From Azonexus hydrophilus (GTDB lineage Bacteria > Pseudomonadota > Gammaproteobacteria > Burkholderiales > Rhodocyclaceae): a DNA stretch of 64,000 nt. The DNA lies in contig NZ_CAJHOB010000001.1 in the NCBI RefSeq assembly GCF_905120355.1, positions 124,001 to 188,000 on the forward strand, written 5' to 3'. This document shows positions 1 to 7,568 of this stretch, one piece after another. A program made the position numbers and the translations under genes. Positions within the stretch are counted from its first letter, which is position 1; each line of letters starts with the position of its first letter. The notes beneath the pieces were generated by a model, which ran no database searches, had not been told where the DNA came from, and was given only the letters and a program-made list of their open reading frames with translations.

Positions 1-3
1 GTA

Positions 4-1359
4 TCAAGGCGCTGGCGGCGGCGGAGGCGGCGGCGTGAATTGCTGCAGCAGGGGCGCCAGCTCGGCAACGTTGGCGAGCAACTCCCACTGACTCATGCCT
101 GCCTTCCAGACATGCACACCGGCATGCAGCTGACCGGCCGCTGCCAGTTGCTGCAACTGGGCCATATTGAAGGGGCCGCTGTTCTGCCCATTGACCGATA
201 CGTGGTAGAGCGCCTGCGGGGGCGGCGGTGGCATGTTGGCAGGATTCATCTGCTGCCCCATAGTGCCCATCATGTTCGCCATCTGCCCGCCCATGGCGCC
301 ACCCAGTGCCATGCCCATCATCATCCCCGCCGGATTCAGGCCGCCATCGCCGCCCCCCTGGCTGCCGCCCCCAAGATCAACCTGCCCCATGCTGCCCAGA
401 TTTTCTGCGGCCGCAGTCAGTACTGCCGTCTGCTGGTTGATCTGGTGTGCCCCCAAGTATTGCTGCTGGGTCTGCAGGGCAGCCAGACGTTCGGCCTGCT
501 CACGCTGGATGCGCAAGGTTTCGCTCATGTTTTCGGCATTGATTGCTTGCGTTGCTTCGAGGTTGCGCATGTTGATCTCGTTCTGTTTCTGGCGCATTGC
601 CGTTTCCAGATCGGCAGTCACTGCACGCAGCTGACGGTATTCCTCGGAATCCTTGTTCGGCTCGATGCTGCTCAGATCGAAGCTGTGCAGGTTCACCCCG
701 AACTGCTCCTGGAATACCTGACTCAGCTGCGGTGTAATCAGGTCATTCACCTCGGCCAGCTTGCGCTCCAGCTGCAGCACGGGCAAACCATGCTCGGCAG
801 GTGCGTTGGCAACAACCTGCTTGACACGGCGCACCACAGCATCGCGCACCAGATCGGCAAAGGCCGAAATTTCGAAATTCACCAGCCGATGCAGGCGAAT
901 GAACGCCCGGTAATCGGTGATGTTCATCCGCAATGAACCCCCGGCGGCCATACGCACCGGGAAATCCAGGGCCCGCGGATCGAACACGTCGAAATAAGGT
1001 ACCCGGAAGTCGATCTTGATGTTCCCGGCCAGGTTGATGAAATACACCTCGGCCTGAAACGGCGAGTCTCCGGCATAGGCCATGCCGAGGATATTTGACA
1101 GCACAGGAAAGTTGGCCGTCCGCAGGGTATCGTCAAACGGGCCCTCGATGAAATCCTGAACTGCCCCACTCTCCTGCTTGTAGACAAAAACGGCCACCTC
1201 GCCGTCCTTGACCCGCAGGCTGCTCCCCCAGCGAATGGCGTTTTCCTTGCGCGTAGCTGCACCGTCACCCGGTCGCCATTTCCAGACCAGATAGGTCGGC
1301 TCATCGCAGCGTATGACGTCAAGCACGCCGCCTTCGTTTTTCTTGCCAAACAAAGCCAT
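4..1359 (-). CDS. SPFH domain protein with C-terminal GYF_2 domain
   Basis: This 451-residue protein has no signal peptide or membrane segment and is probably cytoplasmic, acting at the membrane surface through partners. Residues of about 30-240 read as an SPFH/Band-7 domain of the YdjI type (often named virion core protein-like). A Gln/Glu-rich coiled coil follows (about 245-305), then a Gly/Met-rich linker (about 325-375). A GYF_2 domain with the signature NGQNSGPF and a WKAGMSQW core lies at about 385-435. The tail is polyproline, which GYF modules commonly bind in other proteins. An AGGAG ribosome site sits 6 bases before ATG 1359. It is the last gene of the six-gene minus-strand cluster, and its partner is probably the zinc-ribbon membrane protein just upstream. 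The exact role is unknown. Confidence 0.85.
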   Translation of the reverse strand: MALFGKKNEGGVLDVIRCDEPTYLVWKWRPGDGAATRKENAIRWGSSLRVKDGEVAVFVYKQESGAVQDFIEGPFDDTLRTANFPVLSNILGMAYAGDSPFQAEVYFINLAGNIKIDFRVPYFDVFDPRALDFPVRMAAGGSLRMNITDYRAFIRLHRLVNFEISAFADLVRDAVVRRVKQVVANAPAEHGLPVLQLERKLAEVNDLITPQLSQVFQEQFGVNLHSFDLSSIEPNKDSEEYRQLRAVTADLETAMRQKQNEINMRNLEATQAINAENMSETLRIQREQAERLAALQTQQQYLGAHQINQQTAVLTAAAENLGSMGQVDLGGGSQGGGDGGLNPAGMMMGMALGGAMGGQMANMMGTMGQQMNPANMPPPPPQALYHVSVNGQNSGPFNMAQLQQLAAAGQLHAGVHVWKAGMSQWELLANVAELAPLLQQFTPPPPPPPAP

Positions 1360-1417
1360 GCCAGCTCCTTTTACCGTTGTTCGGTGCGTGCCTGAGGCAC
1401 GTCACACAACATGATCA

Positions 1418-2422
1418 TTAGTCCCTTGCCTGGCGCGTTTCTGCACCACGCCGTGCCCGCTGGGCCAGCTCAGCCTCGGCCCTGGCAATGCGCCGGGCCT
1501 CTGCCTGCGCGGCCACAGCTCGCTGCTGCTCAGCTTCCCGCGCTTTTTCCTGGTCGAGCTCAGCTTGCTGGGCCGCTTTTTCGCGCGCAATCTCGGCCGC
1601 TGCCTGTTCCCGTTCAGCCGCCTGAGCCGCTTCGATACGCGCGGCCAGTGCCTGTCGGCGTGTTTCCCAGGCCGCCGTCTCCTGCGCAACCGCTTCCGCC
1701 TTGCAGGCTTCCTGGTATTGCCAGCGCAACTGCGCCAGTTCAGCCTGGGCCGCAGCGTAGTCCTTCTGTTGCAGCTTGCCGTCAAAAATAGCCACAATGC
1801 TTTCCAGACGCGCCGTTTCAGCCTGGGCAGCGGGTGTATAGGCCGCCGTGCAGCGAGCTTCCTGCCAGCCTTGCCATTGCGTGCTGATCAGACCGACAAC
1901 CGCCAGCACGGCAACCCCGCCAACTAGCAAAAAAAGCATCGGATTACGCCGGGTACGCTCCTTCACCGCCTCGGTAAAACCAAGATTGGCACTGCGCTCA
2001 AGCGCTTCCAGTTCCTCCCGCGTTTTCACGTCGCCACGGTAGGCGTTTCTGGCCAGGTTCATCACCTCGGTGAACTTGACCCGCCAGTCTTCTTCGTTGG
2101 GGTCGCGTTTACCCACCCCTTGCAGTTTGGGCAGGATGAAATGGATCAGACTCAACAGATCTTCGCGCGCATTGGGAATGGGCAGATCGCGGATCACCCG
2201 CGCCCGCCGGGCGCTGACTTCCTTTTCCAGCTTGCTGCCCTGCAGGCCAGCAGCCACCAGCGTAGCCTCAATTTCATTAAATTTATTGACCAGCTCAACC
2301 ACCGTACGATTGGCGCCCACGCCGGTCAGTTCATGACCACACAGCTCGCAGCGTGCGGCAAAGGCTTTCAGCGCGCCACCGCAGCTCGGGCATTTAGGGA
2401 CCACCCCGTTTTGCTCACTCAT
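1418..2422 (-). CDS. zinc-ribbon membrane protein with C-terminal coiled coil
   Basis: The 334-residue product begins with a zinc ribbon (CPSC at 11-14 and CELC at 25-28). A helical cytoplasmic region follows, then one transmembrane helix at about 161-182, then an Ala/Glu/Gln/Arg-rich coiled coil from about 200 to the end. There is no signal peptide. The zinc ribbon plus one membrane helix next to an SPFH gene resembles the Bacillus YdjG/YdjI arrangement, in which membrane partners bring the SPFH protein to the membrane. That parallel is inferred from architecture only. The ribosome site before ATG 2422 is weak. A strong hairpin lies upstream at 2461-2485, so this gene and the SPFH gene may form a separate transcript. 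Confidence 0.75.
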   Translation of the reverse strand: MSEQNGVVPKCPSCGGALKAFAARCELCGHELTGVGANRTVVELVNKFNEIEATLVAAGLQGSKLEKEVSARRARVIRDLPIPNAREDLLSLIHFILPKLQGVGKRDPNEEDWRVKFTEVMNLARNAYRGDVKTREELEALERSANLGFTEAVKERTRRNPMLFLLVGGVAVLAVVGLISTQWQGWQEARCTAAYTPAAQAETARLESIVAIFDGKLQQKDYAAAQAELAQLRWQYQEACKAEAVAQETAAWETRRQALAARIEAAQAAEREQAAAEIAREKAAQQAELDQEKAREAEQQRAVAAQAEARRIARAEAELAQRARRGAETRQARD

Positions 2423-2460
2423 GTTCGCCTACTTTCATTCAGTTCATCATCGCAAAACAA

Positions 2461-2485
2461 ACACCGCCCCGGGCGGGGGCGGTGT
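2461..2485 (-). terminator. hairpin terminator after the CsgG/LpoB-like gene
   Basis: A perfect 10-base GC-rich inverted repeat (ACACCGCCCC at 2461-2470 and its complement at 2476-2485) is followed on the minus strand by a T-rich run, TTTGTTTTG. This fits a Rho-independent terminator for the gene ending at 2501. It separates the LpoB group from the zinc-ribbon/SPFH pair. Confidence 0.75.
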
Positions 2486-2500
2486 CAAGACAGCACCTTT

Positions 2501-3328
2501 TCAACGGAAGATCATCACTTCTTCCTGCCGCGACTGCCCACGCTCCATTACCGTTTCCCGCTGCACCGGAGCTTCTCCCCCCAGCGCCGCGAGCTGCTCC
2601 TCCATCTGGCGGATGACGTCTTCACCCAGACTCTTGGAGACTTCCGACACGACCTTGCCGCGGTTGAGGACAAGGCGGCCGCCGCGTGAAGACATCAGCT
2701 TCACATCACTCCCCTCGCCCATGGCAGAAAAGGCTGCTTTCACTTCGTAGGTCCGGGTACTGATCAGGCTGAACTCTCCCACGAGCTCAAGACTCAGCGT
2801 ATGCGATACGGTGTCGGTATGGTCAATCGGGTTGGCCTCCTGGCGAAACTGGATGTTATTGACCGAACCAAACAGCACGTAATCGGCGCCCGGATACATC
2901 CCCTGCTTGATGCGGGCAATCACGTCGTACAGTTTCTCAGTGTTCTTGGCAGTGAAGGGCTTACCCTGCACCACCTTGAAATACCCCGACTTGACGATCT
3001 CCCCCTTGATATCGGCAGTGAACTTGCGCAGCTCACCCCGCTCGATATAAGAATAGACCCCTTCGTCATAGGAGTAGGTCGACTCCGAACGGGCATTGAG
3101 CGAACCGCTGGCACGACGGGAATAGGAATGATCGCTGTCCCGCTCGCTCTCGCGTGCAGAAGCCCGCAGCGAGGACTTTTCCGTCGCCCGGATCGAACGG
3201 AAATACTCCTGCACCCGTTCCTCATAAGCCAGATCGGTAACGGCCACCTTGAGACTGGGGCCCGCCTGCGCCAGCAGGGTAGCCCCCAGCAAGACACTCC
3301 CGAGCAACGCTTTCTTCAAGATTTGCAT
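2501..3328 (-). CDS. periplasmic CsgG/LpoB-like protein
   Basis: The 275-residue protein has a cleavable signal peptide (about 1-22, ending AQA) with no lipobox cysteine, so it should be soluble in the periplasm. A Ser/Arg/Glu-rich segment (about 45-90) precedes an alpha/beta domain. The segments EIVKSGYFKVVQ and GADYVLFGSVNNIQF resemble the CsgG/LpoB fold, where a short-lived factor domain ends in a G-x-V strand. ATG 3328 has GGGAG about 7 bases upstream. The gene lies 15 bases after the LpoB-like gene, so co-transcription is likely. I recognise the fold type, not a named family. Confidence 0.7.
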   Translation of the reverse strand: MQILKKALLGSVLLGATLLAQAGPSLKVAVTDLAYEERVQEYFRSIRATEKSSLRASARESERDSDHSYSRRASGSLNARSESTYSYDEGVYSYIERGELRKFTADIKGEIVKSGYFKVVQGKPFTAKNTEKLYDVIARIKQGMYPGADYVLFGSVNNIQFRQEANPIDHTDTVSHTLSLELVGEFSLISTRTYEVKAAFSAMGEGSDVKLMSSRGGRLVLNRGKVVSEVSKSLGEDVIRQMEEQLAALGGEAPVQRETVMERGQSRQEEVMIFR

Positions 3329-3343
3329 GATGCGACTCCCGAC

Positions 3344-3955
3344 TCAGCGCTTGGCCGATTTGCGAATTTCCTTCTCGTCCGACCACTCGACGATGCCGCT
3401 TTCGATCTCGATCAGGCGCATGTTGATCTTGTAATAGACATCCTTCATCGAACTGTTGCGCTTGACGATGGAAGACACGCTACCGTCGATCCGGTATTTG
3501 GCCCCCTGCATGTTGCCCATCTTGGCCGTTTTGGATTTCTTGTACAGACCGCTTTGATTCTGGCGACGCAATTCATCCACCTGATTCTGCATGTCTTCGC
3601 CCTCGATCACGTAACGGATACCGTTCTTCTGCAGTTGGGTCAGGATGGTATCGGTAATCAGCCGGGTGTCGAAATATTCGCTGGTCTTGTTCTTTACCGG
3701 CGAGGCCATGAGCAATTCGCGCTTCCTGATGGCGGTCTGAATCACCGGATGCTGGATCATGGACTGGGTCATCTTTTCCGACGTCATCTGGATGTCGGTG
3801 GATCCCAGGTCGGTAGTGACTGCTTCCACCGCTTTGGCATCGCCATAGCTGACACTACCGTCGCCCAGTGTCGGTGAAGTGGTCTGGCAGGCGGACAAGG
3901 AAAAACCAAGCACTGTAGCCAACAACAGGGCACGGGAAGAAGATGCGGATTTCAT
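3344..3955 (-). CDS. lpoB: penicillin-binding protein activator LpoB-like lipoprotein
   Basis: The 203-residue lipoprotein has a lipobox LSAC with the acylated cysteine at residue 23. The body carries the LpoB (YcfM) pattern: conserved VKNKTSEYFDT, TQLQKNGIRYVIEG and GAKYRIDGSVSSI. In Escherichia coli, LpoB is an outer-membrane lipoprotein that reaches through the peptidoglycan to stimulate PBP1b. Length is close to E. coli LpoB. ATG 3955 was chosen over an upstream in-frame start at 3985 because it gives a standard signal peptide. The YcfL-like and COG3014 neighbours upstream match the known ycfL-lpoB neighbourhood. Confidence 0.9.
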   Translation of the reverse strand: MKSASSSRALLLATVLGFSLSACQTTSPTLGDGSVSYGDAKAVEAVTTDLGSTDIQMTSEKMTQSMIQHPVIQTAIRKRELLMASPVKNKTSEYFDTRLITDTILTQLQKNGIRYVIEGEDMQNQVDELRRQNQSGLYKKSKTAKMGNMQGAKYRIDGSVSSIVKRNSSMKDVYYKINMRLIEIESGIVEWSDEKEIRKSAKR

Positions 3956-4056
3956 GAAATACCTTTCAGTCAAACAAATGAACAATCACAACGCACGGCG
4001 AGCATCGGGCAAGCGCCCCCGATCCCCCGGCGAAAAAAAACAGCAAACATTTTGCT

Positions 4057-4494
4057 TCAGCGCCCGGACATACCTTCCATACCGGGGCTGTTGCCGGAAT
4101 AAGGCGCCCCGGCATTTTTCGGACTCTGCAGTTCGATACGGAAGTCCGTCGCCTTGAAACTGGGCGACACGGCATTGATCACTTTTTTCTGCAACCCATA
4201 AACGGTTTCCGGCTTCCAGGGTTCTTCCTCCCAAACCACGAAACCGTCTTCATCCAGCCAGCGGAAACGGTAGTACAGCTGCTGCACATCGCTGCTGCTG
4301 TTCTCCAGAGTGGCCTGGATACGCAGCAGCCCGTCACGTTTGACGGCACGCAAATCCACCACTTTCAAGTACGTCATTTTCCCCAGTTCTTCAACCTTGC
4401 TGGCGATCGTACCGGGCTCAGCCGCCAGAGCCGCAAGCGGCGTCAAGCCAAGAAGGGCGCAGCCGAGCAAGCCACGGATGAGCGTCTGTTTCAT
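4057..4494 (-). CDS. ycfL: YcfL-like (DUF1425) periplasmic protein
   Basis: The 145-residue protein has a signal peptide (about 1-24) without a lipobox, then a DUF1425/YcfL domain. Visible features are LRIQATLENSSSDVQQLYYRF and WLDEDGFVVWEEEPW, a beta-sandwich seen in YcfL of enterobacteria. ATG 4494 is preceded by CTGGAGGTTT, a strong ribosome site, whereas the longer open frame to 4575 lacks one. It stands between the COG3014 lipoprotein and lpoB, as ycfL stands beside lpoB in other Proteobacteria. Its molecular role is unknown. Confidence 0.85.
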   Translation of the reverse strand: MKQTLIRGLLGCALLGLTPLAALAAEPGTIASKVEELGKMTYLKVVDLRAVKRDGLLRIQATLENSSSDVQQLYYRFRWLDEDGFVVWEEEPWKPETVYGLQKKVINAVSPSFKATDFRIELQSPKNAGAPYSGNSPGMEGMSGR

Positions 4495-4586
4495 GAATAA
4501 AACCTCCAGAAAATTTTCCCTAAATACAATGTCGCGGAACAGCAACAGCAGGCTTCCCGCCACCGTGACAATCATTAACCGTCAAG

Positions 4587-6158
4587 CTACTGCGCCGCAG
4601 CACCTGCCTTCTTCGGCGCTTGCTTCGCACCTGCCCGACGCGCCCGCGGCGGCGCCTTGACCGGTTCATCAGTAAACGCGTCGGCCCACGCCTCGATCCG
4701 CGGCTGACCGACATACACCGTGCCATTGGCCAGGCGGATCGGAATCACCGTCACCCGATTACCCACCATCACCTCACCTCGAAACAGGCCATTACCCGTA
4801 TCGAATTCAAGCGCAGCACTCCCCCGTGGCAGAACTGCCCGCGCCACCGCCAGCCGCTCGGGCAACGTTCGCCAGGCACGCTCATCAGCCTGCTCGGTCA
4901 CCACCGAAGCAATGCCGGTGATGATCCCCGCCACTGCTCCGCCTTTTTTCTGCGCCTGGTATTGCAGGGCCGATTTGGCAACTGCACGGACGACAGTGCG
5001 TCCCATGATCCCCGGCAGCTGATCCCTGAGCTGACGCCGGGCCATGGCATCCACATCGACCAGAGTTTCCACCGGATAGTCTTTGCCATTGATGCGCAGC
5101 GCATTCGGCATGTAGCCCTTACCCTCCGACTTGACGATAGGAAAGGATAGTGGCGTTGCGACGAAACGGCCATTTACCGGGATCGGCAAGGGAATGGTGA
5201 CCGACTTCCAGGCCGGCGCAAACCCGCTTTCAACAACGAACAGCACATCGGTCTGCCCCGGGCCAGCGCGCCGGCTGCCTGTCCGCCCGAGTTTTTCCTT
5301 GATCAGCTTGCTATCTGGTTGCAATGCCAGAGCATTGCGATAGCCCGGCTCGGCCATCGACGGCTCGCCGGTGACCTCGAAGAAATAGCCCGCCAGATAA
5401 TGGGCAAAGGCATTCTGGTAACCGTTCTTCAGCCGCCGCACTTCGGGCGCATCAAGTTCGTCGAGTGGATAACCGTGCGCCGACAGATCCTTGGTGTCGG
5501 TCTTGACGCCTTTCTGTTTCTGCTCCTCCTGCAGTTTTTCATACTCCTTCTCGCGGAAGCTCTCGATCAGCTTCTCCCGCTCCACCGTTTTCTTCATCTC
5601 GACCCGAGCGTGGTCGAAATTGCCGAGCAGGATGTGGTCGAGGGCAAGTTTCGCCGACAAAAAGACCTTTTCGTAATCCTGGCCGTCATAGCGGCGGACC
5701 CGGTCACTGACCAGGAAAGCACCGATGTCGCCCAGCAGCTTGGTCGGGTTGGTGCGGTAGTCATCTTCCCAGGTGCGTACGATTTCATCAGCCATCAACC
5801 AGCTGTCGCGACTTCCCTCGTAATCGGTCTTCAAGCTGAGCAGTTCGCCCTTCTCGAAGTAATAGAGGATATCGCGCCCATTGACCGAATCCAGTACGGT
5901 TTTTTCCTTGGCACGTCCTTCCTTGTCCCTGGCCTCATCGGCTGCGAACAAGGGCTTGTTGTTCTTCTCAAGAAGCTGCAGCGCCTGCTCCAGCTGCCCT
6001 CCCTGCACCAGCGCCACCGTCGTACGCATTTCACTATCGTAGCTGCGCAAGGGATTCCCCGCACAGCCCGCCAGCACAAGCAGCCCGGACAGCAAAATGG
6101 GCAGACGGCCCCGTTTAAATAATTTAATGGAATTGTTTGTGCGCACTATAAAACTCAC
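4587..6158 (-). CDS. COG3014 family lipoprotein
   Basis: The 523-residue product has an N-terminal lipoprotein signal with lipobox LAGC (cysteine 32). A helical, TPR-like region (about 40-290) includes a charged segment EKYEKLQEEQKQKG-type coil. A beta-rich C-terminal half (about 300-495) follows, with a basic Ala/Pro/Lys tail. This is the COG3014 architecture, which co-occurs with ycfL and lpoB in several gammaproteobacteria. The function is unknown; the context suggests cell-wall assembly at the outer membrane. The assigned start is GTG 6158 without a clear ribosome site, so the true start could be GTG 6146. Confidence 0.8.
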   Translation of the reverse strand: MSFIVRTNNSIKLFKRGRLPILLSGLLVLAGCAGNPLRSYDSEMRTTVALVQGGQLEQALQLLEKNNKPLFAADEARDKEGRAKEKTVLDSVNGRDILYYFEKGELLSLKTDYEGSRDSWLMADEIVRTWEDDYRTNPTKLLGDIGAFLVSDRVRRYDGQDYEKVFLSAKLALDHILLGNFDHARVEMKKTVEREKLIESFREKEYEKLQEEQKQKGVKTDTKDLSAHGYPLDELDAPEVRRLKNGYQNAFAHYLAGYFFEVTGEPSMAEPGYRNALALQPDSKLIKEKLGRTGSRRAGPGQTDVLFVVESGFAPAWKSVTIPLPIPVNGRFVATPLSFPIVKSEGKGYMPNALRINGKDYPVETLVDVDAMARRQLRDQLPGIMGRTVVRAVAKSALQYQAQKKGGAVAGIITGIASVVTEQADERAWRTLPERLAVARAVLPRGSAALEFDTGNGLFRGEVMVGNRVTVIPIRLANGTVYVGQPRIEAWADAFTDEPVKAPPRARRAGAKQAPKKAGAAAQ

Positions 6159-6297
6159 CGGAATATGCTATTTTGAAATGTGACGGATTGTTTGTGTTTC
6201 GTAAATTTTTGTCAATAAACTCGTTACGCACATCCCAAAGCAGCCACCACGACAGCACTCTCGGTCCATTCATCCTTGCTCTCCTTCCCAATTCAAC

Positions 6298-6306
6298 TGC
6301 TAGAAT
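6298..6306 (+). promoter_or_regulatory. extended -10 promoter of the ABC binding-protein gene
   Basis: TGCTAGAAT (TGn followed by TAGAAT) lies 31 bases before ATG 6338. No good -35 is visible, as expected for an extended -10 promoter. The rest of the 6159-6337 gap is AT-rich and holds no gene. Confidence 0.5.
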
Positions 6307-6337
6307 CAGCGCATATTTTTCGGGGGAGACGCCAACC

Positions 6338-7480
6338 ATGCTGAGTCTGAAACACCTTGCCGCCGCCGCACTGCTGGCCTTGTCAACAATTTGCGCCGCC
6401 GAACCCGGCGTCACCGACACGACCGTCACGCTCGGCATGTCTGCTCCTTTCAGCGGGCCCAACGGCGCTTATGGCGAGGACATGCGGCAGACCATTCAGG
6501 CCTACTTCGGACAACTCAACAAAGCCGGCGGTGTCAATGGCCGCAAGATTGAGCTGATCGCCCTTGATGATGGCTATGAAACCGACCGCGCCCTCGCCAA
6601 CACCAAGACCCTGATCAAGGACAAGCAAGCCTTTGCCCTGCTGGGTTTTTTCGGCACCACCCCCACCGAAGCGACCATGAATACCGTGTTCGGCCCCGCC
6701 GGCGTTCCCCTGGTCGGCACCATCTCCGGCGCGCCCAGCCTGCGCCAGCCAATTTCCAGCAATCCGCATGCGCGTTTCATGTTCCACATTCGTGCCAGCT
6801 ACAACGACGAAACCGAAGCCATCGTCAACCAGATGGTCGCCATCGGCCTGCGTCGCATCGCCGTGTTCTACCAGAACGATGGCTTCGGCAAAGCCGGCCT
6901 GGACGGTGTCACTGCGGCCCTCAAGCGGCACAACCTGACTCCGGCAGCGGTCGCCACCGTCGAACGTAACTCGCTGGATGTCAATACCGCCGTCCAGAGC
7001 GTTGCCAAAGCCAACCCGCAGGCAGTGGTCATGGTCACGTTGTACAAACCCAGCGCTGCCTTCATCCGGGCCATGAAGCAGGCCGGACAACACCCGATGT
7101 TCATGACGCTCTCCCCGGTCGGCACCGAGCAACTGGTCGACACCCTGGGCAATGAGGCCCGTGGCATCGGTATTTCACAAGTCGTTCCCTACCCGTGGAA
7201 TGACACTATTCCGGTCGTGCGCGACTATCAAAAGATTGCGCCCAAGCCCGGCAAATACTCCTATTACGGGCTTGAGGCCTACCTCACCGCGCGTGTCATG
7301 GTGGAAGGACTGCGCCGTGCCGGACGCGACCTGACCCGGGAAAAACTGGTCAGCGCTCTGGAGAGCATCAACAATGTGGATTTCGGTGGTTACCGGGTGA
7401 ATTACTCGACCACCGCCCGCGGTGGTTCGCGCTTTGTTGAAATGACCGTCATCGGCCCAGGCGGTAAGGTATTGCGCTGA
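6338..7480 (+). CDS. ABC transporter substrate-binding protein, branched-chain amino-acid type
   Basis: This 380-residue periplasmic protein belongs to the LivJ/LivK-type (Peripla_BP_6) family. A signal peptide (about 1-20, ending TICA) precedes the mature start EPGVTDTTVTLGMSAPFSGP. The family pattern is clear: G-x-N-A-Y-G-E-D near 45, GRKIELIALDDGYE near 75, and LLGFFGTTPTEA near 110. ATG 6338 has GGGGGAG 9 bases upstream; the longer frame starting at 6173 lacks a signal peptide. No permease or ATPase genes lie nearby, so it is an orphan binding protein. The ligand is unknown. It lies directly upstream of a MocR regulator on the same strand. Confidence 0.88.
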   Translation: MLSLKHLAAAALLALSTICAAEPGVTDTTVTLGMSAPFSGPNGAYGEDMRQTIQAYFGQLNKAGGVNGRKIELIALDDGYETDRALANTKTLIKDKQAFALLGFFGTTPTEATMNTVFGPAGVPLVGTISGAPSLRQPISSNPHARFMFHIRASYNDETEAIVNQMVAIGLRRIAVFYQNDGFGKAGLDGVTAALKRHNLTPAAVATVERNSLDVNTAVQSVAKANPQAVVMVTLYKPSAAFIRAMKQAGQHPMFMTLSPVGTEQLVDTLGNEARGIGISQVVPYPWNDTIPVVRDYQKIAPKPGKYSYYGLEAYLTARVMVEGLRRAGRDLTREKLVSALESINNVDFGGYRVNYSTTARGGSRFVEMTVIGPGGKVLR

Positions 7481-7568
7481 TATCAGGCAACAGATCGGAG
7501 CGGGCAGGCGCAAGCCTCGGCAGTACGAAGAACACGTCTGCCTGTCCCTCCTGATTCGGAAAGACCAT

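Noticed and set aside
1384-1405. GTGCGTGCC/GGCACGTCAC imperfect hairpin between the SPFH and zinc-ribbon genes
   Set aside because: It has a bulge and no T run, and lies between two genes likely read together.
7481-7568. Hairpin AGGC-GCAA-GCCT and longer imperfect repeat before the MocR gene
   Set aside because: The stems are short or bulged and no T run follows, so neither a terminator nor an operator is supported.
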